From assembly GCF_002211785.1 (NCBI RefSeq), contig NZ_CP022132.1, positions 806,001-870,000 on the forward strand: a stretch of DNA of 64,000 nucleotides, in the 5' to 3' direction. This document shows positions 1 to 9,793 of this stretch, piece after piece. A program made the position numbers and the translations under genes. This stretch comes from Francisella halioticida. Its GTDB lineage: Bacteria; Pseudomonadota; Gammaproteobacteria; Francisellales; Francisellaceae. Position 1 is the stretch's first letter; every line of letters begins with the position of its first letter. The notes under the pieces were generated by a model. The model worked only from the letters and a program-made list of their open reading frames with translations, was not told where the DNA came from and made no database searches.

Positions 1-74
1 AAAAAATAAGTATTATTGACATGGTTTGATAATCTCACTGGTTCTAGACTTGTTATTTAGCATAAAATTTTATC

Positions 75-102
75 ATACTATACTAATTTGGTATACTATA
101 CT
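75..102 (+). promoter_or_regulatory. Tandem 10-bp direct repeat upstream of nagB-II, possible operator or promoter
   Basis: The decamer ATACTATACT occurs at 75-84 and again at 93-102, 18 bp apart start to start. Each copy contains -10-like TATACT hexamers, and a TTGACA hexamer lies further upstream at 16-21 at poor spacing. Such a pair could be a regulator site or stacked -10 elements for the aminosugar gene that follows. No regulator gene is visible here, so the role is inference. Confidence 0.3.
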
Positions 103-185
103 TCTTTATAAATGTTTCAAATTTAATTTGTCTTTTTGCTGTAAAAATGAAAAATCAATATTATAATGGGAATATTGAATTTTTT

Positions 186-1232
186 ATGACTAAGAAAAAT
201 ATGCGAAAAACACTTATGCATCAAGAAACTAGTAGTAGTTTTGAAAAAGTTGCTAATCAGCTTAATTTAAATAGAGAAATTATTGATAATATAGTTTTAC
301 ATTTAAAAGAAAAAAATATCAAGAGAGTTATAACGATAGCTAGAGGTAGTTCTGATTGTGTTGCTAACTTTGCGAAGTATTTATTTGAAACACAGTTAGG
401 TTTTAGTGTTTCTTCTTTACCTCCTTCAATAACAACTATATATGGTAAAAATATTGGCGATGAAAAAACATTAGCAATAGGTATTTCTCAGTCAGGAGGA
501 TCTCCAGACCTAAAACTAGCTTTAGAAGGTTGTAAAAAAGCAGGATGTACCACTTTAGCAGTTGTAAATAAACAAAACTCTCCTTTAGCTGATTGTGCAG
601 ACTTAGTTTTACCAGTCAGAGCAGATGATGAAAATGCTGTGGCAGCTACTAAAAGTGTTATAACTTCTCTAGTGGCTTTAGTTAGTATTGTTGCAGAATA
701 TAATCAAGATGAGTCTTTAATAAGAAGTCTAAAAAAATTACCTGAGGCTCTCAAAGAGAGCTTAAAATCAGATTGGTCAACTGCTATCCAAGAATTAAAA
801 GAAAGTAAGAATATGTTTGTCATAGGTAGAGGTTTTGGATTTCCTATTGCTCAAGAAATGGCTTTAAAACTTAAAGAAACGTGTGGTATACATGCAGAAG
901 CATTTAGTTCAGCAGAAGTTCTACATGGTCCTTTTGCTTTAATGACACAAACATTTACTACCTTTACTATTTTACAAAGTGATGAAAGTGCTAGAGGTAC
1001 TCATGAGATAGTAAAAAAAATGACAGATCTTAATGTGAAAACAGTTTGTGCAACCACAGATTCAGAGTCAGCAGCAAAACTACACTTACATGTTAATGTT
1101 GAGATTCATTCTATACTTCAGACAATTGTTTTACTACAAGAATTCTATCTCATGGTTAATCAATTAGCGGTATCTTTAGGCCTTAATCCAGATAGTCCTG
1201 TTAATCTAAAAAAAGTCACTGAGACTGTTTAA
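186..1232 (+). CDS. nagBII: SIS-domain glucosamine-6-phosphate deaminase, NagB-II type
   Basis: Predicted cytosolic enzyme with two SIS (sugar isomerase) domains, about 348 residues and no glutamine amidotransferase domain, so it is not GlmS. The sequence resembles the Shewanella-type NagB-II deaminase: an ARGSSD motif, then GISQSGGSPD in the first SIS domain, AATKS, and IGRGFGFPIAQE followed by EVLHGP in the second. The family converts glucosamine-6-phosphate to fructose-6-phosphate and ammonia, feeding GlcNAc or glucosamine into glycolysis. An in-frame ATG at 147 would add an atypical N-terminus. I prefer 186, and 201 (MRKTLM) is equally plausible because NagB-II proteins begin there. It is followed after about 60 bp by a sugar-transporter gene that is frameshifted, so uptake through this locus may be lost. 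AgaS-like specificity cannot be excluded. Confidence 0.8.
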   Translation: MTKKNMRKTLMHQETSSSFEKVANQLNLNREIIDNIVLHLKEKNIKRVITIARGSSDCVANFAKYLFETQLGFSVSSLPPSITTIYGKNIGDEKTLAIGISQSGGSPDLKLALEGCKKAGCTTLAVVNKQNSPLADCADLVLPVRADDENAVAATKSVITSLVALVSIVAEYNQDESLIRSLKKLPEALKESLKSDWSTAIQELKESKNMFVIGRGFGFPIAQEMALKLKETCGIHAEAFSSAEVLHGPFALMTQTFTTFTILQSDESARGTHEIVKKMTDLNVKTVCATTDSESAAKLHLHVNVEIHSILQTIVLLQEFYLMVNQLAVSLGLNPDSPVNLKKVTETV

Positions 1233-1293
1233 TTATTTGTATATTTAGATATTTATTTTTTATAAAACAGTTACAAGCTTAGCGAGGGCTAAA

Positions 1294-2671
1294 ATGAAAG
1301 AAGCTAATATATTTAAAGTCTTTATAATTATATTCTTTTCTGCAATGGGAGGAATGTTATACGGCTATGATATAAGCATAATAGGGGGAGCTCTTCCTTT
1401 TATTAAATTAGAATTAGGTATTACAGCTACCCAAGAATCTTGGCTTGGAGGATCGGTTCTTTTTGGAGGCGCATTTGCTATTTTGATTGGGGGTGTGCTT
1501 GCTGACATTTTTGGCAGAAAAAATGTAATAATATTATCAGGGCTTATATTTATAGCATCTGTTTTTATGATTTATTATGCCAAAAGCCATGATTTTCTAT
1601 TAGTTTCAAGATTGGTTCAAGGTATAGCAGTCGGTTTTATTTCAATAACATTGCCTTTATATTTAACAGAGTCAGTTCCTAGCTTGATTAGAGGTTTGGC
1701 AGTAACTTGTTTTCAATTATTTTTAACCGCAGGGATATTGATTTCTACAGCTATAAGCTTGTTATTTATTACAAAAAATCCTAATACAGGTATAGAACAT
1801 GGTGATTGGAGAGCAATGTTTCTTACTGCTTTAATACCGGGTTTGATTGTGTTCATAGGAGGTTTATTCTTAATAAAGTCTCCTCGATGGCTAATTATGA
1901 AGAATAAAGAACAAGAGGCAGAAAAAATTCTTGTAGAAACAATTGGTATTAAGGCTGCAAAAGAGCAAATGAATGAAGTTAAGCAACTAATTGCTAAAAC
2001 AAAAAATGAAGGCTCTCTTTTGTCAAGTTTAGCAAAAAGACATTATTTAATACCAATATTAATTGTTTTTGCCGTTGCAATTTTAACTCAGATGACAGGA
2101 ATTAATAGTATTCTTCAGTATGCCTCAACTATGCTTAAGCAAACAGGTTTAGGTTCTGTATATACAGCGGTTATTGGAGGTGTTGTATATCACTGGGATA
2201 AATTTTTTAACAACAGCTCTAGCTGTCATAATAGCAGATAAACTTGAAAGAAAATTTATTGTCACATTTGGAACATTAATGCTTTCAATAGTTTTGATAA
2301 CTTTAAGCATACTTCTTTATGTAATGCCAGATACTTCAACTAAAGGTGTAGTATTACTTATAGGATTTATACTATATATATTCTTTTATGCTATTGGTCC
2401 TGGGGCATATGTATGGGTAATTATGTCAGAACTTCTGCCAACAAATATTAGAAGTAAAGGATTAGCGATTGCATTATTTTTAAATAGTATGGCTTCAGCA
2501 ATACTAGCCTCGTCTGTAATGCCTATTACTGAATATTTTGGAGGTAATTATTGTTTTATTTTAGGTTTTTGTGGATTATGTACTTTAGTATATAGCTTTA
2601 TAGCCTTTAAATTTGTACCAAAAACTAACGGCCGTACGCTTGAAGAGATTGAGCAAGATTTCGTAAAATAA
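1294..2671 (+). pseudogene. MFS sugar-porter transporter, frameshifted
   Basis: Two overlapping reading frames together make one sugar-porter family MFS protein. Frame 1 (1294-2241) encodes the N-terminal half with the GYDISIIGG and GRK motifs and PRWL. Frame 2 (through 2671) encodes the C-terminal half ending with the ...TLEEIEQDF signature. The crossover lies near 2180-2200, around VIGG/ITGIN, by alignment with the intact 460-residue paralogue at 29937-31319. The total length of 1378 nt is one base over a multiple of three, which fits a single-base indel. Its position behind a NagB-II gene suggests an aminosugar transporter. A sequencing error is the alternative explanation. Confidence 0.82.
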
Positions 2672-2687
2672 AGTCTAATTTTTTAAA

Positions 2688-3434
2688 TTAAGCAGGATTA
2701 TTTATATCAATAAATTTAATTTCTAAGTTAAAGTTTTCTTCAAGTAATTTAGCTATAGCTTTTGCTCCTTCTTTTTCTGTAGCGTGATGTCCTGCCGCTA
2801 TATAATTTATACCTAACTCACGAGCTATATGAGTAGTTCTTTCTGATATTTCACCTGAGATGAAAGTATCAGCATCAGCATTATAAGCATATTCTATGAA
2901 GTCTTGGGCTCCACCTGTACATATAGCCACTTTTTTATTTTGGATTTTTGCATTTATAACAGTAGGCTTTCGATTTAACTTTTCTTCGATAAGTTTACTA
3001 AATTTATTTAAGTCTAAATCGCAGTTTCCAATTACCGAAATATCAGGTTTAGATCTTGTTTCAAAAAAATCGATATCACTTAAGTTTAGTTTCTTAGCCA
3101 AGAGAATATTGTTACCAATATCTTTATGTCCATCTAGAGGTAAATGATAACCAAAAAGATGTATGCCATTTTTTATAAGTTTTGCGATACGTTCATACTT
3201 TATACCAACTATAGGGTAGCTTTCACCTTTCCAAAAATAACCATGGTGGACAATAATTGCATCAGCTTTTTCATCTATAGCTTGATCTATAAGAGCTTGG
3301 CAAGCTGTTACACCTGTTATAATTTTTTTAATGTCTCTATTACCTTGGATCTGAATGCCATTAGGCGCATAGTCTTTGTAGTCATTTATTTCAAAGTAAT
3401 TATTTAAGTAATTTTCTAAATATTTAAAGTACAT
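2688..3434 (-). CDS. Nif3-like dinuclear metal centre protein (YbgI family)
   Basis: A 248-residue protein of the Nif3/YbgI/DUF34 family, which forms hexameric toroids with a dinuclear metal site; the physiological substrate is not settled, though a GTP cyclohydrolase I type 2 annotation is common. Visible metal-site motifs are [10 protein letters not shown] near residue 60 and YHLPLDGH near residue 98, with the C-terminal [14 protein letters not shown] supplying further ligands. Length matches the family. It is convergent with the preceding transporter pseudogene and divergent from ispG, with about 97 bp between the two starts. Confidence 0.88.
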   Translation of the reverse strand: MYFKYLENYLNNYFEINDYKDYAPNGIQIQGNRDIKKIITGVTACQALIDQAIDEKADAIIVHHGYFWKGESYPIVGIKYERIAKLIKNGIHLFGYHLPLDGHKDIGNNILLAKKLNLSDIDFFETRSKPDISVIGNCDLDLNKFSKLIEEKLNRKPTVINAKIQNKKVAICTGGAQDFIEYAYNADADTFISGEISERTTHIARELGINYIAAGHHATEKEGAKAIAKLLEENFNLEIKFIDINNPA

Positions 3435-3531
3435 AGGTCTGAAAAATCAACTTTATAATGGTATAATCTTACATTGTATATTTTCGTATGATTATTTGAA
3501 GTATAAATATATTTTTTTTGGAATCTTTTAT

Positions 3532-4737
3532 ATGAATAAAACAAATGTTGTAAAAGTAGGTAGTGTTTTAATTGGAGGAGATAATCCAGTTGTAGTTCAG
3601 TCGATGACTGACACATATACCGCAGATATTGAAAAAACGGTTAAACAGATTTTAGCACTGCATAAAGCAGGAAGTGAAATAGTTAGAATTACAGTAAATG
3701 ATGAACCAGCAGCAGCAGCTGTATCTAAGATTATTAAAGAATTATCCAAGCATAATTGCTATGTACCAATAGTTGGTGATTTTCATTATAACGGACATAC
3801 ACTTCTTAGTAAGTATCCAGAGTGTGCTAAAGCTTTAGCAAAATATCGTATAAATCCTGGGAACGTCGGTTTTGGTAAGAAAAAAGATACACAATTTGCT
3901 GAGATAGTCAAAATTGCGATAGATAATAATAAACCTGTACGTATAGGTGTAAATTGGGGAAGTTTAGATCAAGCGCTTTTAGCTAGGTTAATTGATGAAA
4001 ATAATGCTCAAGAGAATCCTTTAAGTTTACAACAAGTTATGCATAAAGCTTTGATAACATCAGCGTTAGAAAGTGCTAAATATGCTGAAGAACTTGGCTT
4101 AGCTAGAGATAAAATTATAATCTCTTGTAAAGTAAGTGAAGTCCAAGATTTAGTAGCAGTGTATCAAAAATTATCAAAAGAGTGTGATTATGCTTTACAT
4201 TTAGGGCTTACAGAAGCTGGTATGGGTACCAAAGGTATTGTGGCTAGTGCTGTTAGTTTAGGTATATTACTACAACAAAGCATAGGTAATACCATACGTG
4301 TGTCTTTGACACCTGCACCAAATGCCCCACGTACAGAAGAAGTCAGAGTTTGTCGTGAGATTTTACAAAACTTAGGTATGAGAACCTTTACTCCGAGTGT
4401 AATATCATGTCCTGGTTGTGGTAGAACTACTAGTTCATTTTTTAGAGAATTAACTAGCCAGGTAAAAGAACATTTGGATGAAAAAATGCATCAATGGAAA
4501 GAGCATTATAAAGGTGTAGAAAGTATGAAAGTAGCTGTGATGGGATGTGTTGTAAATGGCCCTGGAGAATCTAAAAATGCTGATATAGGTATAAGTTTGC
4601 CAGGTAGTGGTGAGTCTCCAGTTGCACCAGTTTTCATTGATGGTAAAAAAGCTCATACATTAAGAGGAAATAATCTTTCCAGAGAATTTATTGAAATCGT
4701 CGAAAATTATGTAAAAAATCGTTATGGTTGTAAATAA
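3532..4737 (+). CDS. ispG: 4-hydroxy-3-methylbut-2-en-1-yl diphosphate synthase (IspG/GcpE)
   Basis: Penultimate enzyme of the MEP isoprenoid pathway, converting MEcPP to HMBPP with a [4Fe-4S] cluster. The protein opens [18 protein letters not shown], typical of IspG. It has GINWGSL-like RIGVNWGSL mid-protein and the cluster cysteines in SCPGCGRTT and [10 protein letters not shown] near the C-terminus. An upstream in-frame ATG at 3496 would add 12 poorly matching residues. The ATG at 3532 has a GGA Shine-Dalgarno core about 9 nt upstream and gives the family's usual N-terminus and about 401 residues. A TATAAT hexamer lies in the intergenic space shared with the divergent Nif3-like gene. pgeF follows after 21 bp, suggesting cotranscription. 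Confidence 0.95.
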   Translation: MNKTNVVKVGSVLIGGDNPVVVQSMTDTYTADIEKTVKQILALHKAGSEIVRITVNDEPAAAAVSKIIKELSKHNCYVPIVGDFHYNGHTLLSKYPECAKALAKYRINPGNVGFGKKKDTQFAEIVKIAIDNNKPVRIGVNWGSLDQALLARLIDENNAQENPLSLQQVMHKALITSALESAKYAEELGLARDKIIISCKVSEVQDLVAVYQKLSKECDYALHLGLTEAGMGTKGIVASAVSLGILLQQSIGNTIRVSLTPAPNAPRTEEVRVCREILQNLGMRTFTPSVISCPGCGRTTSSFFRELTSQVKEHLDEKMHQWKEHYKGVESMKVAVMGCVVNGPGESKNADIGISLPGSGESPVAPVFIDGKKAHTLRGNNLSREFIEIVENYVKNRYGCK

Positions 4738-4758
4738 TCTAAAATAGGTATTTGAAAC

Positions 4759-5466
4759 ATGTCAGTAGTTTTTATTAATACTCCTTTTACTAGGCTTAAA
4801 CTGGGGTATACCAATAACACACAAGGTTTTAGTAAAGAAAAATATGCTAAATTAAATTTATCAGATAATGTTGGAGATAAACATTTAGTAGTAGAAAAAA
4901 ATAGAAATCTATTTAAATCATATGTGAACGCGGATGTTAAGTGGCTAAGACAAAATCATACTAATATTGTTAAAAACTTTGATGAATATGATGGTGAGTT
5001 TTGTGATGCTATATTTACAAGTCGGCCAAAACAGGCTTGTGTTGTTTTAACTGCAGATTGTTTGCCGATAATCTTATTTGATAAAAGAATGACAAAAGTA
5101 GCTGCTATTCATGCAGGATGGAAAGGCTTATCTAAAGGTATATTAGAAGAAACTTTAAAAGAGTTCGTTGGTCTTGATATAGTTGCATGGCTTGGGCCTT
5201 GTATTAGTGAACCATATTATGAGGTTGGCGGAGATATTCACAATAAGTTTTTGCAACAGCATGAAAATTTTGGTCAAGCTTTTAGACAAAAAAGTGATGA
5301 TAAATATTTGTTTGATATGAAATTTATTGCTAAACAAATATTAAATGATAACCATTGTTTTGATATAGTCGATTCTAGTTTGTGTACATATAGTAATAAA
5401 AGGTTTTATTCATATCGTAAAGAAGGTATAACGGGCAGACAAGCTACATTTGTATGGTTTGAGTAA
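4759..5466 (+). CDS. pgeF: Peptidoglycan editing factor PgeF (YfiH, DUF152/Cu-oxidase_4)
   Basis: A 235-residue YfiH-family protein. The conserved metal-site residues are visible: His in RQNHTNIV, Cys in TADCLPI and His in IHAGWKG. Family members have been described as polyphenol oxidases, purine nucleoside-active enzymes and, in E. coli, an editor that prevents L-Ser misincorporation into peptidoglycan. The spacing to ispG (21 bp) and to the following aminopeptidase (28 bp) suggests one transcription unit. Which activity matters in this organism cannot be read from the sequence. Confidence 0.88.
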   Translation: MSVVFINTPFTRLKLGYTNNTQGFSKEKYAKLNLSDNVGDKHLVVEKNRNLFKSYVNADVKWLRQNHTNIVKNFDEYDGEFCDAIFTSRPKQACVVLTADCLPIILFDKRMTKVAAIHAGWKGLSKGILEETLKEFVGLDIVAWLGPCISEPYYEVGGDIHNKFLQQHENFGQAFRQKSDDKYLFDMKFIAKQILNDNHCFDIVDSSLCTYSNKRFYSYRKEGITGRQATFVWFE

Positions 5467-5494
5467 GTTAAAAGAAAGTATTAAGGGGATGTAA

Positions 5495-7279
5495 ATGTCT
5501 GAGAAGTTGCAAGTATTAAAAGAAATAATGAAGCAGAAGGGCTATGATTTTTATTTAGTACCTTCTACAGATGATCATAATAACGAATATTTACCAAAAT
5601 GTTGGCAGTATCGTGCCTGGATTAGTGAGTTTGATGGTTCTGCTGGTGATGTGTTGGTGACAATGGATAAATCTTTTCTATCAACTGATGGCAGATATTT
5701 TTCCCAGGCCGAAGCTCAATTAGATAAGCAAGATTTCACTTTACTAAAACAAATTAGTTCTGAATCAAAAATTGAGGAATGGTTAAAAGAAAATTTTATG
5801 AATAAAACTTTGGCTATAGATCCTAAAAAAATTGGTATTAATAGAGCTGAAAACCTACTCTCTATGGCTAATAAAAATGGCGGAAAAGTTGTTTTTGATA
5901 GTGAAAACTTAGTGGCAAAGGCTCAAGAAAAGCTTAATCAAGAAACATCTGTCCCAACTGAGAAAGTTTTTATTCATGAGATTCAATATGCCGGTCAATC
6001 TGTTGATTCAAAATTAAAAAGTATTAGAAGCTATCTCAAGTCTATAAATGCAGAATGCTTAATTGAAACAAGTTTAGATTCAATTATGTGGGCATTAAAT
6101 ATAAGAGGCAGAGATATAAAAAATACACCTCTAGCTATTTGTTACATGGCTGTAACAGTTGAGAGTACGTTTTTATATATTAATAGTAATAAAATTACTG
6201 ATGAAGTGTTAGATCAACTTAATCAAAATAATGTTGTAATATTGAATTATGAAGATTTTTTTAATGATTTAAAGAGGTTTGCTGCAAAATTTGTGATTGA
6301 TAAAAATGTCGCAAGTTATGCTGTTAAATCAGCTGTAAATGAAAATGAACATAGTGAGCTAATACAGGGTGACAATCCCATAGTTATAAGTAAAGCGTTG
6401 AAAAATTCGATAGAGATAAATGGTGCTAAAGATGCACATAAAAAAGATGCTGCAGCATTTATTAAATGGTGGCATTGGATGGAAAACAACTACCAAGGCG
6501 CTACTGAGCTAAGCGCTAAGACAAAATTAGCAGAATATCGTTTGGAACAAAAGAACTATTTAGAAGATAGCTTTGATTATATAGCTGGATATGCTGAGCA
6601 TGGGGCTTTACCACACTATAGTGTGACAGAAGAGTCAAATAAAGAAATCAAAGATGATGCACCTTTCTTATGTGATTCAGGAGGCCAGTATAAAGAGGGA
6701 ACAACGGATATTACAAGAGTACTACATTTTGGTAGACCATCAAAAGAGCACAGAAGGTATTATACTTTAATACTAAAAGGACATTTAAGTCTTGGTAGTG
6801 CAGTTTTCCCTAGAGGAACAACAGGTTCTCACCTTGATGTTCTAGCTCGTGAGCATCTATGGCATTTTTGTGCAGACTATAGCCATGGAACTGGTCATGG
6901 GGTAGGTAGTTTTCTGGGAGTGCATGAAGGTCCTCAAAGAATAAATTCAGCTTCAAAAGTAGAGCTGATGCCCGGTATGATTCTAAGTAATGAGCCTGGA
7001 GTATATTTTCCTGGAGAGTTTGGCATTAGAATAGAGAACTTATGCTATGTAAAACAACGTAATCAAGAATCACCTACTGGCCATGGCCAGTTTTATTGTT
7101 TTGAAGAGTTAACTTTAATTCCTTATGAATATAGTATGATCGAAACTTGGATGTTAACATACACTGAGAAGAAAACGATCAATAATTACTATAGCCGAAT
7201 CAGAAAAGAAGTTTTACCTTTGATTGAAGAGCAAGAAGTTAGAGATTTCTTACTATTCAAAACAAGACATATTAAATAA
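5495..7279 (+). CDS. Xaa-Pro aminopeptidase, long M24B form
   Basis: A 594-residue metalloaminopeptidase of the long three-domain aminopeptidase P type: two creatinase-like N-terminal domains followed by the M24 pita-bread catalytic domain. Dinuclear metal ligands are visible in order: Asp in CDSGGQYKEGTTDITR (two Asp), His in YSHGTGHGVGSF, Glu in SNEPGVYFPGEFGIRIEN and Glu in CFEELTLIP. It removes N-terminal residues preceding proline. There is no signal peptide, so it is cytosolic. A GGGG Shine-Dalgarno core precedes the ATG. It ends the ispG-pgeF-pepP-like cluster. Confidence 0.93.
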   Translation: MSEKLQVLKEIMKQKGYDFYLVPSTDDHNNEYLPKCWQYRAWISEFDGSAGDVLVTMDKSFLSTDGRYFSQAEAQLDKQDFTLLKQISSESKIEEWLKENFMNKTLAIDPKKIGINRAENLLSMANKNGGKVVFDSENLVAKAQEKLNQETSVPTEKVFIHEIQYAGQSVDSKLKSIRSYLKSINAECLIETSLDSIMWALNIRGRDIKNTPLAICYMAVTVESTFLYINSNKITDEVLDQLNQNNVVILNYEDFFNDLKRFAAKFVIDKNVASYAVKSAVNENEHSELIQGDNPIVISKALKNSIEINGAKDAHKKDAAAFIKWWHWMENNYQGATELSAKTKLAEYRLEQKNYLEDSFDYIAGYAEHGALPHYSVTEESNKEIKDDAPFLCDSGGQYKEGTTDITRVLHFGRPSKEHRRYYTLILKGHLSLGSAVFPRGTTGSHLDVLAREHLWHFCADYSHGTGHGVGSFLGVHEGPQRINSASKVELMPGMILSNEPGVYFPGEFGIRIENLCYVKQRNQESPTGHGQFYCFEELTLIPYEYSMIETWMLTYTEKKTINNYYSRIRKEVLPLIEEQEVRDFLLFKTRHIK

Positions 7280-7296
7280 CATAACTAAATTATAAA

Positions 7297-7318
7297 TACT
7301 GTGATCAAAATCACGGTA
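7297..7318. promoter_or_regulatory. TGTGA-N6-TCAC palindrome between pepP-like and nuclease genes
   Basis: The 22-bp segment forms a 9-bp stem (TACTGTGAT / ATCACGGTA, one G:U pair) around a 4-nt loop, and the DNA resembles a CRP-type box, TGTGA-N6-TCACG. It sits 19 bp upstream of the nuclease start. It could be a regulator site for the nuclease gene or a weak terminator of the preceding gene. No T-run follows it, which argues against a classical terminator. Confidence 0.35.
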
Positions 7319-7336
7319 TCTATATAAGTATTAACA

Positions 7337-8398
7337 ATGATAAAGAAAACAACAGATAAAAAAGATAATTCTAAAAATCGTAAAAGTTATACTTTTAAGT
7401 TTATAAAAATATTTATATTTTTAGGGTTAGCTATTACAGGTGGATTTTCAGGAACTTTTTTTGATAAATATGATCTAAAACAGAAGTTTATTATCTTTAG
7501 GCACAATATCTATAATTATTTCTCAAGTGAGCCTGTAAAGGATAACTATACTGCTAAAGATAATGAAAATATTGTAGCTAAGTTTTTTTCTCAAAGTGAT
7601 GATGTTAAAAAACAACAAGCAAATCAATTTAATGATCTAAAGCAATATTCACCTAAGAGGTCTTTACCAGCTGTTGCTAATTATTGTCATGATTTTTTAA
7701 TTTATGGTAATCCTAGCTTTAATGTAACAAATGGTTTAGGTCAGACAAATTTATATTTGTGTAGAGATGGCTATGTAGTCGGTTATAACTATAAAACTAA
7801 AGAAGCAAGCTGGGTTGCCTTTAAATTAACAAAAGCAAAAGTGGCAAATAAACTTAAAAGGAATGATAAGTTTAAAGAGGATGAAAATGTTCCTTTTGTT
7901 TATAGAACTACGTTAGGTGATTATTCGCATTCTGGTTATGATAGAGGACATTTGGCATCTTACGCATCTATGGATTTTAGTAAAAAGTCCGCAGAAGAAT
8001 CATTCTTGTTATCAAATATGTCGCCACAGAAAGCAGGTCTTAATAGACAAGGTTGGGAGAGATTAGAAATAGATGAGCGTATCTGGGCAAATATGTATGA
8101 TAGTGTATATATTTATACAGGACCAATCTATAAAAAGCAGAAAATTCATAAAACTATAGGCGATAATAAAATAGCAGTTCCTGATTATTTTTTTAAAATA
8201 ATTTATGTGCCTTCTAAGAATAAAGCCATAGCTTTTGTAATGCCAAATGCAAGAGTTGATAAAAGAAAGATTGCAAACTACAGGGTTTCTATAAAAAATA
8301 TTGAGCAGCGTACGGGATTGTATTTTTTAACTAATATTCCAGATAGAAATATAGTTGTTAATAATGTTTCATCAATGTGGCGTACTTCTTATTTTTAG
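7337..8398 (+). CDS. DNA/RNA non-specific endonuclease (NUC1 family), membrane-anchored or exported
   Basis: A 353-residue protein with a basic N-terminus, one hydrophobic segment at about residues 26-46, a charged linker, then a NUC1 nuclease domain. The family signature DRGHLA, containing the catalytic His, is present. It is followed by LLSNMSPQ and N-R-Q-G-W-E-R-L-E, supplying the metal-binding Asn region. Members are Mg-dependent sugar-non-specific nucleases that act outside the cytoplasm. In a pathogen this could mean nutrient scavenging or degradation of extracellular DNA, which is inference. It overlaps the last bases of the convergent beta-lactamase pseudogene. Confidence 0.88.
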   Translation: MIKKTTDKKDNSKNRKSYTFKFIKIFIFLGLAITGGFSGTFFDKYDLKQKFIIFRHNIYNYFSSEPVKDNYTAKDNENIVAKFFSQSDDVKKQQANQFNDLKQYSPKRSLPAVANYCHDFLIYGNPSFNVTNGLGQTNLYLCRDGYVVGYNYKTKEASWVAFKLTKAKVANKLKRNDKFKEDENVPFVYRTTLGDYSHSGYDRGHLASYASMDFSKKSAEESFLLSNMSPQKAGLNRQGWERLEIDERIWANMYDSVYIYTGPIYKKQKIHKTIGDNKIAVPDYFFKIIYVPSKNKAIAFVMPNARVDKRKIANYRVSIKNIEQRTGLYFLTNIPDRNIVVNNVSSMWRTSYF

Positions 8399-9253
8399 TT
8401 TTTGATTGATATATTATTTCCTACTATCTCAGATACTTGTTGTATTATTTTCTCATTACTTGGAGCTTTTTTGTCATTAGGGTTTGTATATAAAACACCT
8501 AAAGCAAAAGGTTGTCCATTTTTAGGCCATATAATAGCAACATCATTAGTTGCACCATATTTACTACAAGTTCCTGTTTTATCACCAATTATCCAGTTTT
8601 TAGGCATACCTATGGCTATTCTATTTTTACCAGTAGTATTATCTTGAAGATATTTAATAAATATATCTTTATGCTTTTTATCTAAAATATTCCCAAAAGC
8701 TAATTTATAAATATCTGTTGTAATAGCCTTAGGAGTAGTTTTGTTTACATTGCTATTTGGTGCAGTATAGTTTATTTTAGGTTCAGAATTTTTTATTAGA
8801 GTATCATTATCACCTATTTTTTTGACGAATTTGTCAACGTTTTTAATTCCACCAATTTGTTTGATAAGAATATTTGCCGCTGCATTATCACTGAGAATTG
8901 CAGCAAAGCAAAGTTGTGAAATTGTAAGTGATTTATTGATATTTTTCCAGTAATTGGAGTATAACCAAGCTCTTTGACATCTTGTTTTGTAATTAATACT
9001 TTTTTATCTAAAAAGTCTTTATTATGCATATCATGTTCTAAAACAGCACCAACTAATAAAAATTTAAAAACACTACAAATTGGGAAATGGTAGTTTTCGT
9101 TATATTTAAATGAAGTCTTATTTGGACTGTTTATACTATAGATACCAAGTTTGCCTTGATATTTATTTTCTAGATAAAAGAATTATTAATTTGAATATTT
9201 GCAAATAGTATAGTTGGTAGTAGATATATAGATATTATTAGTAGGCGCATCAT
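8395..9253 (-). pseudogene. Class A beta-lactamase (FTU-like), frameshifted twice
   Basis: Conceptual joining of three reading segments on the minus strand gives a complete class A serine beta-lactamase: a signal peptide starting MMRLLIISIYLLP, the SxxK box as CSVFK, SDN as ILSDNAAAN, and KTG as GDKTGTC. The first frame hits TAG at 9170-9172 just after QINNSF and must shift near 9170-9185. The second break is near 8935-8945, after YTPITG. All catalytic motifs survive, so inactivation looks recent. The residues resemble the chromosomal FTU enzymes of Francisella as I remember them. As it stands no active enzyme would be made. Confidence 0.85.
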
Positions 9254-9332
9254 AATTTTTATAGTTTAAAATAATAGTTAAATTTTATAGTAATATATTG
9301 CTATGATAAAGAAGCTTTTTATAAAAGAATTA

Positions 9333-9548
9333 TTATTTAGAATAAGCACCATAAGGAGTATAATTAAAATAAGATTTGTGATTTTTCTGAGCCCTCTCAA
9401 GCTTGGATAACGATTTGTTATATGTAGTGCTGGAATTCTTTTTATGATATTTATCCCATAAATTTTTATTGTAAAATTTATCTTTAGAATCAGCACAGCT
9501 TGATAGGGTGATGATTAAAAATAATAAAATTAGAGCTTTATTTAACAT
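9333..9548 (-). CDS. Small lipoprotein, unknown function
   Basis: A 71-residue protein starting MLNKALILLFLIITLSSCAD. This is a short basic N-terminus, a hydrophobic core and an LSSC lipobox, so Cys18 would be lipidated. The mature part is about 53 residues, Lys-, Tyr- and Asn-rich, with no recognisable domain. It is probably inner- or outer-membrane anchored. I do not recognise the family. The signal sequence and lack of a competing gene on the other strand support a real gene. Confidence 0.6.
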   Translation of the reverse strand: MLNKALILLFLIITLSSCADSKDKFYNKNLWDKYHKKNSSTTYNKSLSKLERAQKNHKSYFNYTPYGAYSK

Positions 9549-9793
9549 AGTTATATATAGTAATAATTGACATTATACTACTGGCTTTATTCTATCAGCT
9601 TATATAGGTAATAATTAGCATTAATGCTAGTTATTCTAACAATATAAATCTTATATTTTGATTTTTGTTGTATATATATTTTATTTTGCTTATTGGTTTT
9701 TAATTAGTGTTATCAATTTTTTCTATGTGATTTAAAAAAATATACGCTATTCTAATAACTTCTTTGATTTAGAGCAGGGATATAGAGTTAATT

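Noticed and set aside
38-54. A dre/NagR-like ACTGGTTCTAGACTTGT segment upstream of nagB-II
   Set aside because: It resembles the GntR-type aminosugar operator, but the half-sites do not match as a palindrome, so I did not call it.
2896-3407. Two plus-strand frames of 83 and 87 codons opposite the Nif3-like gene
   Set aside because: They lie wholly inside a well-supported gene on the other strand, and their hydrophobic Phe/Ile-rich translations are what antisense reading of AT-rich genes gives.
9278-9496. A 72-codon minus-strand frame overlapping the small lipoprotein
   Set aside because: The overlapping frame at 9333-9548 has a clear lipobox signal peptide, so this one is its shadow.
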